Below, in pieces: positions 1 through 8,615 of a DNA stretch of 64,000 bases. How positions within the stretch are numbered: the first letter of the stretch is position 1; the number at the start of each line of letters is the position of its first letter. The notes under the pieces are model-generated. The model saw only the letters and a list, made by a program, of their open reading frames with translations. It searched no databases and had not been told where the DNA came from. Source of the DNA: Sphaerochaeta associata (GTDB lineage: Bacteria > Spirochaetota > Spirochaetia > Sphaerochaetales > Sphaerochaetaceae); assembly GCF_022869165.1 (NCBI RefSeq), contig NZ_CP094929.1, forward strand, positions 2,976,001 to 3,040,000, written 5' to 3'. The position numbers and the translations under genes are program-made.

Positions 1-1894
1 CCTGAGCGATGGGCTCACGCACAGGATACCCATAGGAGACCCATCCGCCCTTCGGCTCTTCCGAACCACAATACAGGTGGCTCTCCCAGTGTGTTGAAGC
101 GTCTACTGAAAGGGTGTCCTCTTGATCGTGACCCTGGGCGGCAACGCAATATTTTCTGTACCCGGTTCCTTGGGAAGTGGTGAACTTTGCAACATGGTTG
201 GAAAGAAGCTGGACATCGGTTCCTGCAAAGTTCCAGGTCCAACGCACATCATGCGCTGCTTTTCCCGTCCCTGTCAGATGGTCGATGACAACCATCGACC
301 GGGAATCGTTGAGGAACACCACCTTCCTTCGATGAAATACAGGGTCCTGCATGTACACATACCCATTGTGGGAGATATCGATCAAGGCATAGTGTTCTGT
401 TTTCTCGAAAGCATGACACCAAGTCCTTACACCCCTCACCCGATTGACCTTGGGAACACTTCCCATCTCATGGTCATCAATATATACGGTGTTGTGAGCC
501 AGGGAGCCGGTGAAATAGTGTCTCCAATCCTTCCAACAGGAGCTGTTATAGATGTATCTGCCGCTATCGATGAGGATGTCCTCTCCCCCGATCATCAGCT
601 CCAGATGTCCCGTGTCGTTATGAGAGTGGGAGCTTTTCTCCCCCCGTTCCAACCGGACACCCAATACATGCCAGTAACTGTCGCCTCTCGTCCAACCGGT
701 TCGCATGCAGTAGATCCCTGCATCATGCATCTGATAATCGAGCATTGCAGGAGCATTTCCCCTCTTGCCTGCAGTCGCCATGTATAAGAAGTCACTTCTG
801 CCGGTCAGCTTTGCCATCCACCTGAAGTATGCACGGAGTTCATTCAGGTCATCGGGGAAGAATGACAGGTTCATACCTTCATACAACGACGTATCGGTGA
901 TACGGGTCAACAGGCTCGTGCGATCGGCATCGCCGATCATCGGTGTGGAAAAATCTGGCTTCACCAGGCGCATCACGAACTCAGCACTCTTCTCTAAAAC
1001 CGGCATGGCATACGGGGCTACCTCCATCCCATTGATTGTGCAGAGCTGTACAGCCTGCATGAATGCAATGGAAGCAACCAGATGATAGATCGGGGTATGT
1101 TCCATATGAGCACCGTCATGGTCGAAGCAATAGACGATTTCATGCATAACCCTTTGATACCCTTGCTCACGCCAAGCCTGAGCATCCTTGAACTCGGGGA
1201 ACATGATGCCCAACTGCAACAGGGCGCTTGCTTCCATCGACAACCAATTGCTTGAGCGTTCGTGATTGCTGTAATGCTTGTGCAGGAAGGTTCCGTGATC
1301 GTGGATCGAACAGAGAAAAATCGCCCAGGTCTCGGCATCAAAGGCCTCACTGGTGCGGAAAATCTCCATGCAGGGCAGCCAGGTGGTATAGATACGGATT
1401 CCTGCTTCGATGGTTCGCCATGCATGCCCGGGGAAAGGAGACTTCTTATCCATCTCGTCCCACTCGATGAACTCCTTGGCAGGCCAGGCCTCATAAAAAC
1501 TTCGCACCTGGTCGCAGAATTCCTTCACATACCGCTCATCCTTGGTCAGTGCATAGGCTCTGGCCAGCGGTTGCCAGTAGATGGTCCTGAAGAGCGACCA
1601 ACTCCATTCATTGTCACGGCTTGTCTCAACGGTAGGATTGAACTTCCAATCAATCGGACCGGCAAAATCATGTCCGAACAGGTGATGATCGAGCACCGTT
1701 TGCGCCTCTTGCAGAATGTGCTCATCCTTGAGTGTTTCACAATCCCGGGCAGTAAAGAGATAGTGAGGACCTTTGCGGGTTCGAAAATGATTGACTATCC
1801 GATCCAGCGCCTGGTCTTCATTACCGCAATCCAGGTCCCCGAGACTTGGATTATTGCAATCAATGAGTGAGAGTAATCGTTGCTTGGTGTTCAT
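1..1894 (-). CDS. heparinase II/III-family polysaccharide lyase (3' end outside window)
   Basis: The minus strand is open from an ATG at 1894 through the left edge, giving at least 631 codons. The N-terminal two thirds look like the helical toroid of alginate/heparinase-type lyases, and the later part carries the heparinase II/III beta-sandwich signature, with a KSSHSHNDTGHLEL stretch followed by ILIDSGRYIY. Members cleave uronic-acid-containing polysaccharides or oligosaccharides by beta-elimination. A GGAGGAAA ribosome site sits 5-6 bases before the chosen ATG; an ATG five bases further upstream stops after two codons. It is the last visible gene of the operon, after a binding protein, so it probably acts on the imported oligosaccharide. 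No signal peptide is visible, so a cytoplasmic oligosaccharide lyase is inferred. The exact substrate (alginate, heparin-like or other uronate) cannot be told from sequence alone. Confidence 0.85.
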   Translation of the reverse strand, partial: MNTKQRLLSLIDCNNPSLGDLDCGNEDQALDRIVNHFRTRKGPHYLFTARDCETLKDEHILQEAQTVLDHHLFGHDFAGPIDWKFNPTVETSRDNEWSWSLFRTIYWQPLARAYALTKDERYVKEFCDQVRSFYEAWPAKEFIEWDEMDKKSPFPGHAWRTIEAGIRIYTTWLPCMEIFRTSEAFDAETWAIFLCSIHDHGTFLHKHYSNHERSSNWLSMEASALLQLGIMFPEFKDAQAWREQGYQRVMHEIVYCFDHDGAHMEHTPIYHLVASIAFMQAVQLCTINGMEVAPYAMPVLEKSAEFVMRLVKPDFSTPMIGDADRTSLLTRITDTSLYEGMNLSFFPDDLNELRAYFRWMAKLTGRSDFLYMATAGKRGNAPAMLDYQMHDAGIYCMRTGWTRGDSYWHVLGVRLERGEKSSHSHNDTGHLELMIGGEDILIDSGRYIYNSSCWKDWRHYFTGSLAHNTVYIDDHEMGSVPKVNRVRGVRTWCHAFEKTEHYALIDISHNGYVYMQDPVFHRRKVVFLNDSRSMVVIDHLTGTGKAAHDVRWTWNFAGTDVQLLSNHVAKFTTSQGTGYRKYCVAAQGHDQEDTLSVDASTHWESHLYCGSEEPKGGWVSYGYPVREPIAQ

Positions 1895-1916
1895 TCCATT
1901 TCCTCCAGACAGAATC

Positions 1917-1944
1917 GGGCGGGCCGTTTCGTGTCGGCCCACCC
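1917..1944 (-). promoter_or_regulatory. intercistronic hairpin between binding protein and lyase
   Basis: A GC-rich inverted repeat (GGGCGGGCCG ... CGGCCCACCC, one mismatch, 8-base loop) lies in the 66-base gap between the binding-protein stop and the lyase start. No T-run follows it on the minus strand. It is more likely an mRNA-stabilising or attenuating hairpin, favouring high binding-protein expression, than a full terminator. Confidence 0.5.
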
Positions 1945-1960
1945 TTGTAACATACGAGAA

Positions 1961-3535
1961 TTATTTTGCCATATAGCGATCGTAGTTGGCCTGCTTGATG
2001 GCAATCGCCCGCTCGATACCGAAATTCTTCAGCTGCTTGACATACCCATCGAACTCATTGATGGAAATGGCACCGGTGATGAACTTCGACTCCATCTCAT
2101 TGGCATAGGTCAATACGTTGTTCATGATTTTCGCCAATTCACTTGCTTCCTCGCTGGTTGCCGTCACCGGAGGCATGATGTACTTGCCGTAGTCGGTCTG
2201 GGCCCAAAGATTGATGGCCTCACTCAACTCGGGAATACTGTAATACTGCTCCAGATATCGTGGATCCTGGATAAAAGGTCCATTTACGCTTGAACGCATG
2301 TACATAGCCATCGCCTGACTGAGGGTGAGCCCATCCGCATTCTTGTAGATGACATCGGTATACTTGGGATATCCGTCCACCATGGTATACGTTACGCCTT
2401 CAATGCCGAAGTTGACCAATAGGTGTCCCGCTTCGGAGAAGTTGTAGTCCAGCAGTTTTGCAGCCGCTTCGACATTCTTGCTGCTGGAGGAGATTGCAGC
2501 CGACGGACCGGAGTTTGAGTAAATGTTCGACATCTTGGCAAACTTGGAATATCGGTCGGCCGAAGGAGAAAGGGGACGAGCGGAAACCATGTGCACTGAA
2601 GGATCGCTTTGCTGCATGGCAGGGAGCCATGTCCCGATTCCCGATCCACCCGGTGCATACGTAGCTCCACAGATGCTGTTCAATACCTTTACGGCCTGAC
2701 TCTTCTTGTCAATGGAAAGATAGTCGTTGTCCAGCAGTCCTTCCCTGTAAAGTTTTGCTGTATAGGCAAGATACTCCTTGCGAGCGGGTTCTATCAGACC
2801 ATTGCGAACAACTCCATTCTCAACATAGAAATCATCAAAACTGTCAAAACCCGGAGCGAGCACCCTGCTCACATGGTCCTTGCGAAGTGAAAGGGGGATC
2901 TTCACACCGATGCCTTGAAGAGCCTTCAAAGCGGTATACAGCTCATCAGGAGTACGGGGCGTCCGGGTGATACCGGCTTTTGACAACAGATCCGTTCTCC
3001 ACACCCACCCTTCTGTGAAAAGAAGGTTGTTGTTCTCATAGCTTTCACCGCGAAGGAACGGGAAGCAGTAATAAGTGCCGTCATCGGTGCTGATCATTTT
3101 AGCGATATCGGGGTGCTCGTTCAAAAATTTGGTGATGTTCGGTGCATACTTTGCAAATACATCATTGAGGGGGATGATCACCTTGTCATCAAGGGCCGCC
3201 TGGGGACCGCCTGGATAGTCGATCCACTTGTACTCGATGATGTCAGGGTAGTTGCCGGATGCAATGAGGATGTTGAACCCTTCGGTCATTACACCATCGT
3301 TTGCAGCACTGACATGCTGGAACTCAATGGAGGTATTCGTCCTCTTCATCAACTCCTTGAAGTACTCGGTCTGGGAAAAGTCCTGTACCACCGAAGAGAT
3401 ATTGGGATTCAACGGCGCCCAGTACGTCAACTTGGTTTGCGCAGCAACCTCACTTTTCTTTTCGCTGACACCTGCAGCGAAAACCGTTCCCAGTACCAAC
3501 GAGAGTACCAGAACCACACTCACAATCTTTTTCAT
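1961..3535 (-). CDS. extracellular solute-binding protein of an Lpl-type carbohydrate ABC importer
   Basis: A 524-residue periplasmic binding protein beginning MKKIVSVVLVLSLVLG with a classical Sec signal peptide ending near VFAAG and no lipobox cysteine. Length and style (large, about 500 residues) match the LplA/YtcQ group of oligosaccharide-binding proteins. The open frame extends 31 codons further upstream, but the ATG at 3535 is preceded by an AAAGGAGGAAAC ribosome site and is the start of the signal peptide, so it is preferred. It is separated from its LplB/LplC permeases by four catabolic genes within the same minus-strand run. It should deliver an oligosaccharide, probably a uronate-containing one given the neighbouring lyase. 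No ATPase gene is present, as usual for Lpl-type systems that share a common MsmX-like ATPase. Confidence 0.88.
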   Translation of the reverse strand: MKKIVSVVLVLSLVLGTVFAAGVSEKKSEVAAQTKLTYWAPLNPNISSVVQDFSQTEYFKELMKRTNTSIEFQHVSAANDGVMTEGFNILIASGNYPDIIEYKWIDYPGGPQAALDDKVIIPLNDVFAKYAPNITKFLNEHPDIAKMISTDDGTYYCFPFLRGESYENNNLLFTEGWVWRTDLLSKAGITRTPRTPDELYTALKALQGIGVKIPLSLRKDHVSRVLAPGFDSFDDFYVENGVVRNGLIEPARKEYLAYTAKLYREGLLDNDYLSIDKKSQAVKVLNSICGATYAPGGSGIGTWLPAMQQSDPSVHMVSARPLSPSADRYSKFAKMSNIYSNSGPSAAISSSSKNVEAAAKLLDYNFSEAGHLLVNFGIEGVTYTMVDGYPKYTDVIYKNADGLTLSQAMAMYMRSSVNGPFIQDPRYLEQYYSIPELSEAINLWAQTDYGKYIMPPVTATSEEASELAKIMNNVLTYANEMESKFITGAISINEFDGYVKQLKNFGIERAIAIKQANYDRYMAK

Positions 3536-3596
3536 TGTTTCCTCCTTTGGGAATACAAGCCAGAACCATTTATTCAAACAGGCACATGCCTGCATG

Positions 3597-4718
3597 TTAC
3601 CGGGCATCGTCAAGGGACCAAGCCTCATACGCCTTCAGACAGCGTTCCATCAATGCAGGAACCACATACGTGCCATCCCCTTCAATCAGGTCATATCGTG
3701 CGTTGCAGGGAATCAAAGGCAGTTGCTGGGCAGCAAGAACCACTGCTGTATGGGAAGCTACACCATCGACGGTGCATACAGGTTTCTCATGGTCTCTCGT
3801 ACAGGAAAGGGCGTCCATCAGCTTGTGCATAGTTGGATTCTGCCCCTCTTCGGCATACCGCTTGACCGTCCCATCACCGAACATGGCGGTAAATCCATCA
3901 CCATCCAGCACAATGCGGCCCTTTTCAAACTCGAACTCCCCGATGGGGCCGACTTGCTTCTCCTGTACGCAATGACCGGTATAGTACAAGAGGGGGACCT
4001 CTTGTGTCGTTGTGATTCGAAGAGCGGCAGCGTCATACGTTTCCAAGGTCGGTCGTGCACGATAGCGAAAACCTTCAACTTGCCGGATGCCGGCAGAGTC
4101 GGTCAGCGACGCGCCCAACAGGAACAACATGGTCTGCAGCTGATGGGCGCAGGCATTGGACACAGGACTGTCATAAATCGGTTGTCCTTCGACCATGATC
4201 CTTCCCACCCAATTGTTGCGCTGGTAATACGCATCACCCCGACGCATGAATCGCAGTGCTTTCAATCGGACAGGCTTGCCGAACATACCCGAAAGCACAT
4301 CCTGCTTGAGTGCAAGCAACCCACGGTCAAAGCACTGCTGAAAGCCGACGGCAATAAAAAGTCCGCTCTCTTTCTGTCTTCTCTGCAAATCAGCAAGTTG
4401 ATGCTCATCCAGAACCACCGGTTTCTCACACAGCACATTGCACCCATGCACCAGAGCCTCAACAATATAGGCATAATGGGTATGAATGGGGCTGGATATG
4501 ATCACGAGATCAAACTGATGCTCTGCGTACGCTTGGCAAGGGAACCCGTACTGTGCAACCCCGTGCTCGACGAACTGCTGCTGCAAGCCGCTTGTGGCAA
4601 GACAGGGGTCGGCGACGGCGGAAAACACTACCGCGTCGTCATGCATGCAAAGCAAGGCCTGGACATAATTCTTTGCATACCCGCCTGCACCGACAAGCAG
4701 CACCTTCACCGTTTTCAT
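3597..4718 (-). CDS. Gfo/Idh/MocA-family NAD(P)-dependent oxidoreductase
   Basis: A 373-residue protein with an N-terminal Rossmann fold (MKTVKVLLVGAGGYAKNY) and the conserved EKP motif (VLCEKPVVL) that supplies the catalytic lysine in Gfo/Idh/MocA sugar dehydrogenases. The C-terminal half is the usual alpha/beta substrate domain. Its ATG overlaps the stop of the upstream PreA-like gene by four bases (4715-4718), showing translational coupling. Such enzymes oxidise or reduce a hydroxyl of sugars, inositols or sugar acids; the substrate here is presumably the product of the lyase/isomerase steps. A short palindrome (CAGGCACATGCCTG) at 3579-3592 follows its stop, before the binding-protein gene. 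Confidence 0.85.
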   Translation of the reverse strand: MKTVKVLLVGAGGYAKNYVQALLCMHDDAVVFSAVADPCLATSGLQQQFVEHGVAQYGFPCQAYAEHQFDLVIISSPIHTHYAYIVEALVHGCNVLCEKPVVLDEHQLADLQRRQKESGLFIAVGFQQCFDRGLLALKQDVLSGMFGKPVRLKALRFMRRGDAYYQRNNWVGRIMVEGQPIYDSPVSNACAHQLQTMLFLLGASLTDSAGIRQVEGFRYRARPTLETYDAAALRITTTQEVPLLYYTGHCVQEKQVGPIGEFEFEKGRIVLDGDGFTAMFGDGTVKRYAEEGQNPTMHKLMDALSCTRDHEKPVCTVDGVASHTAVVLAAQQLPLIPCNARYDLIEGDGTYVVPALMERCLKAYEAWSLDDAR

Positions 4719-5950
4719 TGTTTCTCCCCGGAAAAAGCCGATGCAAGAATTGTTGCTTGCTCAACATGCAGGGCCTTGGTGGGACAAACCTGGAAACAAT
4801 ACCCACAACCAATACAGGCATCACGCTTGTGCGCCTTCCTTCCGACGAGCTCAATGCCTTCATGCCAACAAACATCAGCGCAGCGACCGCATCCTATGCA
4901 GAGCTCTTGCTCGACTTGGGCGGCCATATAGGCCGAACCGAGTCGGTTCTGCCGATCTTTTGCAAATGCATCGGGCATGGAAAACAACTTCAAGGCATCT
5001 CCCTTGAGACTGGGGATGTCGGTATACCCATGATCGTCCATCCATGCTCCCACCTGCTCGATCAAGCGCTTGCAGGCCTGGGGTCCTGCACTGCAGGCCA
5101 AGGTGCCCAGCTGGACAAGGTCACTGCCGGCCATGATTAATCTGATCGCCTGATCGAAGCTATAGACCCCTCCTCCGGCGAACATGGGGATGGTTATTCC
5201 CTTGGAGCGAGCCTCGGCCACGGTGTAACAGACGATGGGGTTCGCCTGGGTGCCCCCATAGCCGGCACCAGGTCTTGCTTGGGTCGTCTTCCAATCCAGA
5301 TCAAAGTAAAAACCTTTCCAGCGAGCAGTGGGACCGACCGCTGAAGCCCCGGCAGCGACTGCATGACGCATGGAAGTCAGAGCATCACAACTTTCCACTG
5401 CCAGTTTCACCATGACGGGAACCGTAGGGACGGTCGCCCTGATCATCTGTGTACAGGAGCTTACGAGTTGGTAATAGTTGAATTGACGGTCTTTTGCTAC
5501 CGCGACCCCGGGAGTATTGAAATGCAGTTCAAAGGCATCGGCTCCGGCAAGAGCCAACTCCTTGGCTTGCCGCTTCCATTCAGCCTCCCAGTTCCCACCC
5601 TTCACGATATCACTGTAATGCCCGATGGAGACCCAGAGTTTGATATCGCCATCCATTTGGGCCTTGATGGTTCTCACTTCCTCGCAATATGCTTCCAAGG
5701 TGGTGATGGTATCGGGGATCTGATTTCCGACAGCATGGCTGTGAAATGCCTGCTTCCCCTTGTATACGGCTTCGGCATCGGGATGGAAGAAACTTCCTCC
5801 TCCTGAACCATGCCCGTAATTCCGTAGTACGATTGCACCGGGGCGGCATGCGGCACTTTTAAGGACGTTGCGCGCCCCTTGTGTCGCAGGGCTGGATGCA
5901 ATGACAAACGGGTTTATCATATCAAAGGCGTCACTGTATAGGTTGGCCAT
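4715..5950 (-). CDS. PreA-like dihydropyrimidine/dihydroorotate dehydrogenase-fold protein with two [4Fe-4S] clusters
   Basis: A 411-residue protein, the same length as E. coli PreA. Residues about 1-320 form an FMN-binding TIM barrel of the dihydroorotate dehydrogenase type; the C-terminal 60 residues are a ferredoxin domain with two complete CxxCxxCxxxC motifs (CIGCGRCADVC and CIGCGYCFQVC). In PreA/DPD the substrate loop carries an NxSCP motif with the catalytic cysteine; here the corresponding stretch reads ELHFNTPGVA, so that cysteine is absent. This argues against ordinary pyrimidine reduction. It overlaps the upstream isomerase by 20 bases and the downstream dehydrogenase by four, so it is firmly part of a sugar-acid operon. 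A role as an electron-transfer reductase for an unsaturated sugar-acid intermediate is inferred, not shown. Confidence 0.75.
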   Translation of the reverse strand: MANLYSDAFDMINPFVIASSPATQGARNVLKSAACRPGAIVLRNYGHGSGGGSFFHPDAEAVYKGKQAFHSHAVGNQIPDTITTLEAYCEEVRTIKAQMDGDIKLWVSIGHYSDIVKGGNWEAEWKRQAKELALAGADAFELHFNTPGVAVAKDRQFNYYQLVSSCTQMIRATVPTVPVMVKLAVESCDALTSMRHAVAAGASAVGPTARWKGFYFDLDWKTTQARPGAGYGGTQANPIVCYTVAEARSKGITIPMFAGGGVYSFDQAIRLIMAGSDLVQLGTLACSAGPQACKRLIEQVGAWMDDHGYTDIPSLKGDALKLFSMPDAFAKDRQNRLGSAYMAAQVEQELCIGCGRCADVCWHEGIELVGRKAHKRDACIGCGYCFQVCPTKALHVEQATILASAFSGEKQ

Positions 5951-6713
5951 TTCTCTCTCCTATCTGGTTGTTTTTTTCTATCCATGCAATGAGGGTGTGT
6001 GCATCGTTCTTAAGCTGCTCAAGGCTGTCACCCTTCACAAATTCAAGCAGGGCAAACTTCGATTCCGATGATTGAAAAGCTGCCAGATACTGCATCCACT
6101 CGTCTGTTCCTTCCTCCAACGGCCTTCTTCCCTGCTCGTCCCAGTGGTAGACATGCAGATATTGCACAGCTTTCTTGAGGTTGCATAAACCTTCCAGTCG
6201 CTGTTGTACCGTTAGGTTCTGATGCGGCTGCCACAACGTTTTTAAATTGCTTCTTCCTACATCCGCTAGAAATGTTGCAGCCGTCTCATTGGTGTCGGTG
6301 ATGGTGTTCTTATGCCACTCCAAGGCGACTTGCAACTGGTACTCCCCTGCCAGGTCGGCAACAGCTTTTGTTTCTGCAACCAAGAGCCTGTACGCCCCGT
6401 CGCTGACTTGGTTCGATGGCTTGTCCCCACCCCATATGCGGATCACCGGTGCCTGCATTTGCGCTGCAGCCTTGATTGAGGGAGTCGGGTCCAATCCCGT
6501 TCCGAGGCGAAAATAGGAACCATATCCGGCGACGACCAACCCTGATGCCCGGGTAAGGCGCCCGATCTCACCGGCACGTTGGAGGTCATCAGCCTTGATA
6601 TGCCAATTCTCGCTCCACTCTATTGCCAAGAGACCCAACGCCTTTGCATATGTGATGATTTCTTCGGCGCTGCTGCGCTTGCAGGTAACGGAAACCAACC
6701 CGGGAACTATCAT
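5931..6713 (-). CDS. TIM-barrel sugar (phosphate) isomerase/epimerase
   Basis: A 260-residue protein of the xylose-isomerase-like AP-endonuclease-2 fold. It begins MIVPGLVSVTCKRSS and carries typical strands such as LLAIEWSENWHI, APVIRIWGGD and LQVALEWHKN, with Glu/His residues in positions that bind metal in this family. The open frame runs 120 codons further upstream on top of yiaK, but the ATG at 6713 lies directly after the yiaK stop (TAGGATG), so it is chosen. Its end overlaps the PreA-like gene by 20 bases. In YiaK-type pathways of other bacteria a related epimerase (UlaE/SgbU) acts on L-xylulose-5-phosphate; whether this enzyme acts on a phosphorylated sugar is unknown. Confidence 0.75.
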   Translation of the reverse strand: MIVPGLVSVTCKRSSAEEIITYAKALGLLAIEWSENWHIKADDLQRAGEIGRLTRASGLVVAGYGSYFRLGTGLDPTPSIKAAAQMQAPVIRIWGGDKPSNQVSDGAYRLLVAETKAVADLAGEYQLQVALEWHKNTITDTNETAATFLADVGRSNLKTLWQPHQNLTVQQRLEGLCNLKKAVQYLHVYHWDEQGRRPLEEGTDEWMQYLAAFQSSESKFALLEFVKGDSLEQLKNDAHTLIAWIEKNNQIGERNGQPIQ

Positions 6714-6714
6714 C

Positions 6715-7713
6715 CTATGCCTCCAACACACTCTTCCAAATGCCCTCGTCAACAGGAATGCCGAGCTCAAGATTCTCTTTTCGAACCTGCTGCATTCCCT
6801 GGCCGGGGTAGTGTACGGCAGTTCCTTCCTCCCTGCACACCGATGCCTGCAGATCCTCAAGGGTTGCTGCAATGTTTCGCTTGAGAGCCTGTCTGTCAGG
6901 AAATGAGGAGAGATTGATTGCAATGAAACACTGGCTGAGATTGGTTTCGACAGGCAGTTTTCCAATTTGGCAGGTGGAATTCCCTCCCGAAAGAGTTGCT
7001 GCGATGAGGTCCAGAGCCAAGGACAAGCCTGCCCCTTTCCAATACCCGATCGGCAGAACCTGATGGGTTTCAAGCACCTTGGCAGGGTCCCTGCTCAGAT
7101 TTCCCTGAGCATCGAAACCGGCATCAACCGGACAAAGCACCCCTTCCCGCTTGTATTTCTCCAGTTTGCCGTAGCTGAACATCGACATCGCCACATCGAG
7201 CAGGACCGGTCCCTCGTCATGAGGAATCGCCGCCACCAGTGGATTGTTGCCAAGTTTTGCATCGGTACCTCCCCAGGCAGGCATATTGGGAACTGTATTC
7301 GTCCATAGCAATCCGATGCAGTCATGCTCACAGGCCAAGTGCCCGTAATTGCCCGGACGCATCCAGTGGTTGGTGTTTTTCAGGGCTACGATTCCCACCG
7401 TATGCTGTTTGGCAAGCCCAATCGCCCGCTTCATGCAGATCCATGCATTCAGGTTTCCAGGACCCTGCAGGCCATCCCATCGTTCCAGCATGCCGTAGGA
7501 CTCAGAACATACAGCACGGGCATGGACTTTCACCGACCCGTTTTGGATGGAGGCGATAAATTTGGGAAACCTGTTCAGGCCATGGGTGTACACACCTTCC
7601 AACGAAGCATCGGCAAACAGTTTCGCACTCAAATCTGCATCGTCTCCGGTTATTCCATGCTTATGCAGCACCCGTACAAATTGTGCAACCATTTCATCAT
7701 ACATTACTCGCAT
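6715..7713 (-). CDS. yiaK: YiaK-like 2,3-diketo-L-gulonate (3-dehydro-L-gulonate) reductase
   Basis: A 332-residue member of the Ldh2/YiaK NAD(P)H-dependent reductase family. It matches E. coli YiaK (332 residues) throughout: SLEGVYTHGLNRFP with the catalytic His at residue 44, RNxNHWMR-like ALKNTNHWMRPGNYG, SMSMFSYGKLE, and LPIGYWKGAGLSLALDLIAA. YiaK reduces 2,3-diketo-L-gulonate to 3-keto-L-gulonate in sugar-acid catabolism. It follows the LplC permease by six bases and precedes the isomerase by one base, so is co-transcribed. Substrate specificity in this operon, which also has a lyase and GH43, could be for a related keto-uronate. A second, more distant Ldh2-family gene lies at 27631-28725. 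Confidence 0.85.
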   Translation of the reverse strand: MRVMYDEMVAQFVRVLHKHGITGDDADLSAKLFADASLEGVYTHGLNRFPKFIASIQNGSVKVHARAVCSESYGMLERWDGLQGPGNLNAWICMKRAIGLAKQHTVGIVALKNTNHWMRPGNYGHLACEHDCIGLLWTNTVPNMPAWGGTDAKLGNNPLVAAIPHDEGPVLLDVAMSMFSYGKLEKYKREGVLCPVDAGFDAQGNLSRDPAKVLETHQVLPIGYWKGAGLSLALDLIAATLSGGNSTCQIGKLPVETNLSQCFIAINLSSFPDRQALKRNIAATLEDLQASVCREEGTAVHYPGQGMQQVRKENLELGIPVDEGIWKSVLEA

Positions 7714-7719
7714 GCTTGC

Positions 7720-8598
7720 TTACCCCTTTACCGCGCCGACCATGACGCCTTTTACAAAATACTTTTGAAGGAACGGATAGATGGCCAGGATCGGGGCGGT
7801 AGCCACCACGATTGTTGCATACTTGATCGTATCGCTGGCCATCGCCAAGCCTTCAGCACCACCGGCGCACATGACGCTGGTGTCATCCTGGATAAGGATT
7901 TCCCTGAGTATCAACTGCAATGGATATTGGAATTTCTTATGCAGGAAGATCATGGCGTTGAACCAGGAGTTCCAGTGATATACCGCATAATAGAGGGTGA
8001 TGACTGCAACCGTCGCCTTTGTCAGCGGTGCCATGATGGAGAACAGGATTCGTGCATGGCCCGCCCCATCCATCATTGCCGATTCAGGCAGACTGTCGGG
8101 TACTGCCGCCATGGCGGTGCGCATGACAACCAAGTTGAATGTATTCATTGCGACCGGCAAGATCAACGCCCATCGGGAATTGGTCAATCCCAAGTTCTGT
8201 ACGGTCAGGTAAAAGGGAATGGTCCCTCCCTGAAAGTACATGGTAAAGACAATCATCATAGTGAAAAACTTATTAAACAATACGCCTTTGCGGGAAAGTA
8301 CATACGATCCGATGAGCGTAAGCACAATGTTCAAGGAGGTGCCCACCACCACGATGAACAAGGTGTTCATGTAGCCTGAAATGATATTGGGGTTCTTTGC
8401 AACCGCCTGATAGGCCTGCAGCGTAAACTTCTTTGGCCAAAGGAAAAGACCTTGATGCTTCATCACTTCCACTGGATCGCTCAGTGAAGCAAAGAGGATG
8501 TTGAGTATCGGCAGGATGATGCACAGGGACAATGCGGCGCACATTCCAATATTTACTGCATTGAAAACCTGTTCTCCCGGGGTTTGTCGAATTTTCAT
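7720..8598 (-). CDS. LplC-type carbohydrate ABC transporter permease
   Basis: A 292-residue inner-membrane permease with six predicted transmembrane segments and the EAA-type cytoplasmic loop ESAMMDGAGHARILFSIMAP that contacts the ATPase. It ends YPFLQKYFVKGVMVGAVKG, the characteristic C-terminus of LplC/YtcP proteins. The open frame extends 23 codons upstream into lplB, but the ATG at 8598 (MKIRQTPGEQ) with an AAGGAG site upstream is the likely start, leaving a 17-base gap to lplB. It pairs with the preceding LplB to form the translocation channel for the oligosaccharide bound by the protein at 1961-3535. Its paralogue at 44094-44981 serves the second glycan operon. Confidence 0.9.
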   Translation of the reverse strand: MKIRQTPGEQVFNAVNIGMCAALSLCIILPILNILFASLSDPVEVMKHQGLFLWPKKFTLQAYQAVAKNPNIISGYMNTLFIVVVGTSLNIVLTLIGSYVLSRKGVLFNKFFTMMIVFTMYFQGGTIPFYLTVQNLGLTNSRWALILPVAMNTFNLVVMRTAMAAVPDSLPESAMMDGAGHARILFSIMAPLTKATVAVITLYYAVYHWNSWFNAMIFLHKKFQYPLQLILREILIQDDTSVMCAGGAEGLAMASDTIKYATIVVATAPILAIYPFLQKYFVKGVMVGAVKG

Positions 8599-8615
8599 GA
8601 TGGGTGACCTGCTCC

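Noticed and set aside
122-787. Plus-strand 221-residue open frame
   Set aside because: It is the shadow of the minus-strand heparinase-type lyase, which is open over the same region and has clear family motifs.
3252-4931. Plus-strand 559-residue open frame
   Set aside because: It overlaps three minus-strand genes with strong homology features and has no domain or ribosome site of its own.
7324-8379. Plus-strand 351-residue open frame
   Set aside because: It is antisense to yiaK and lplC and has no recognisable protein character.
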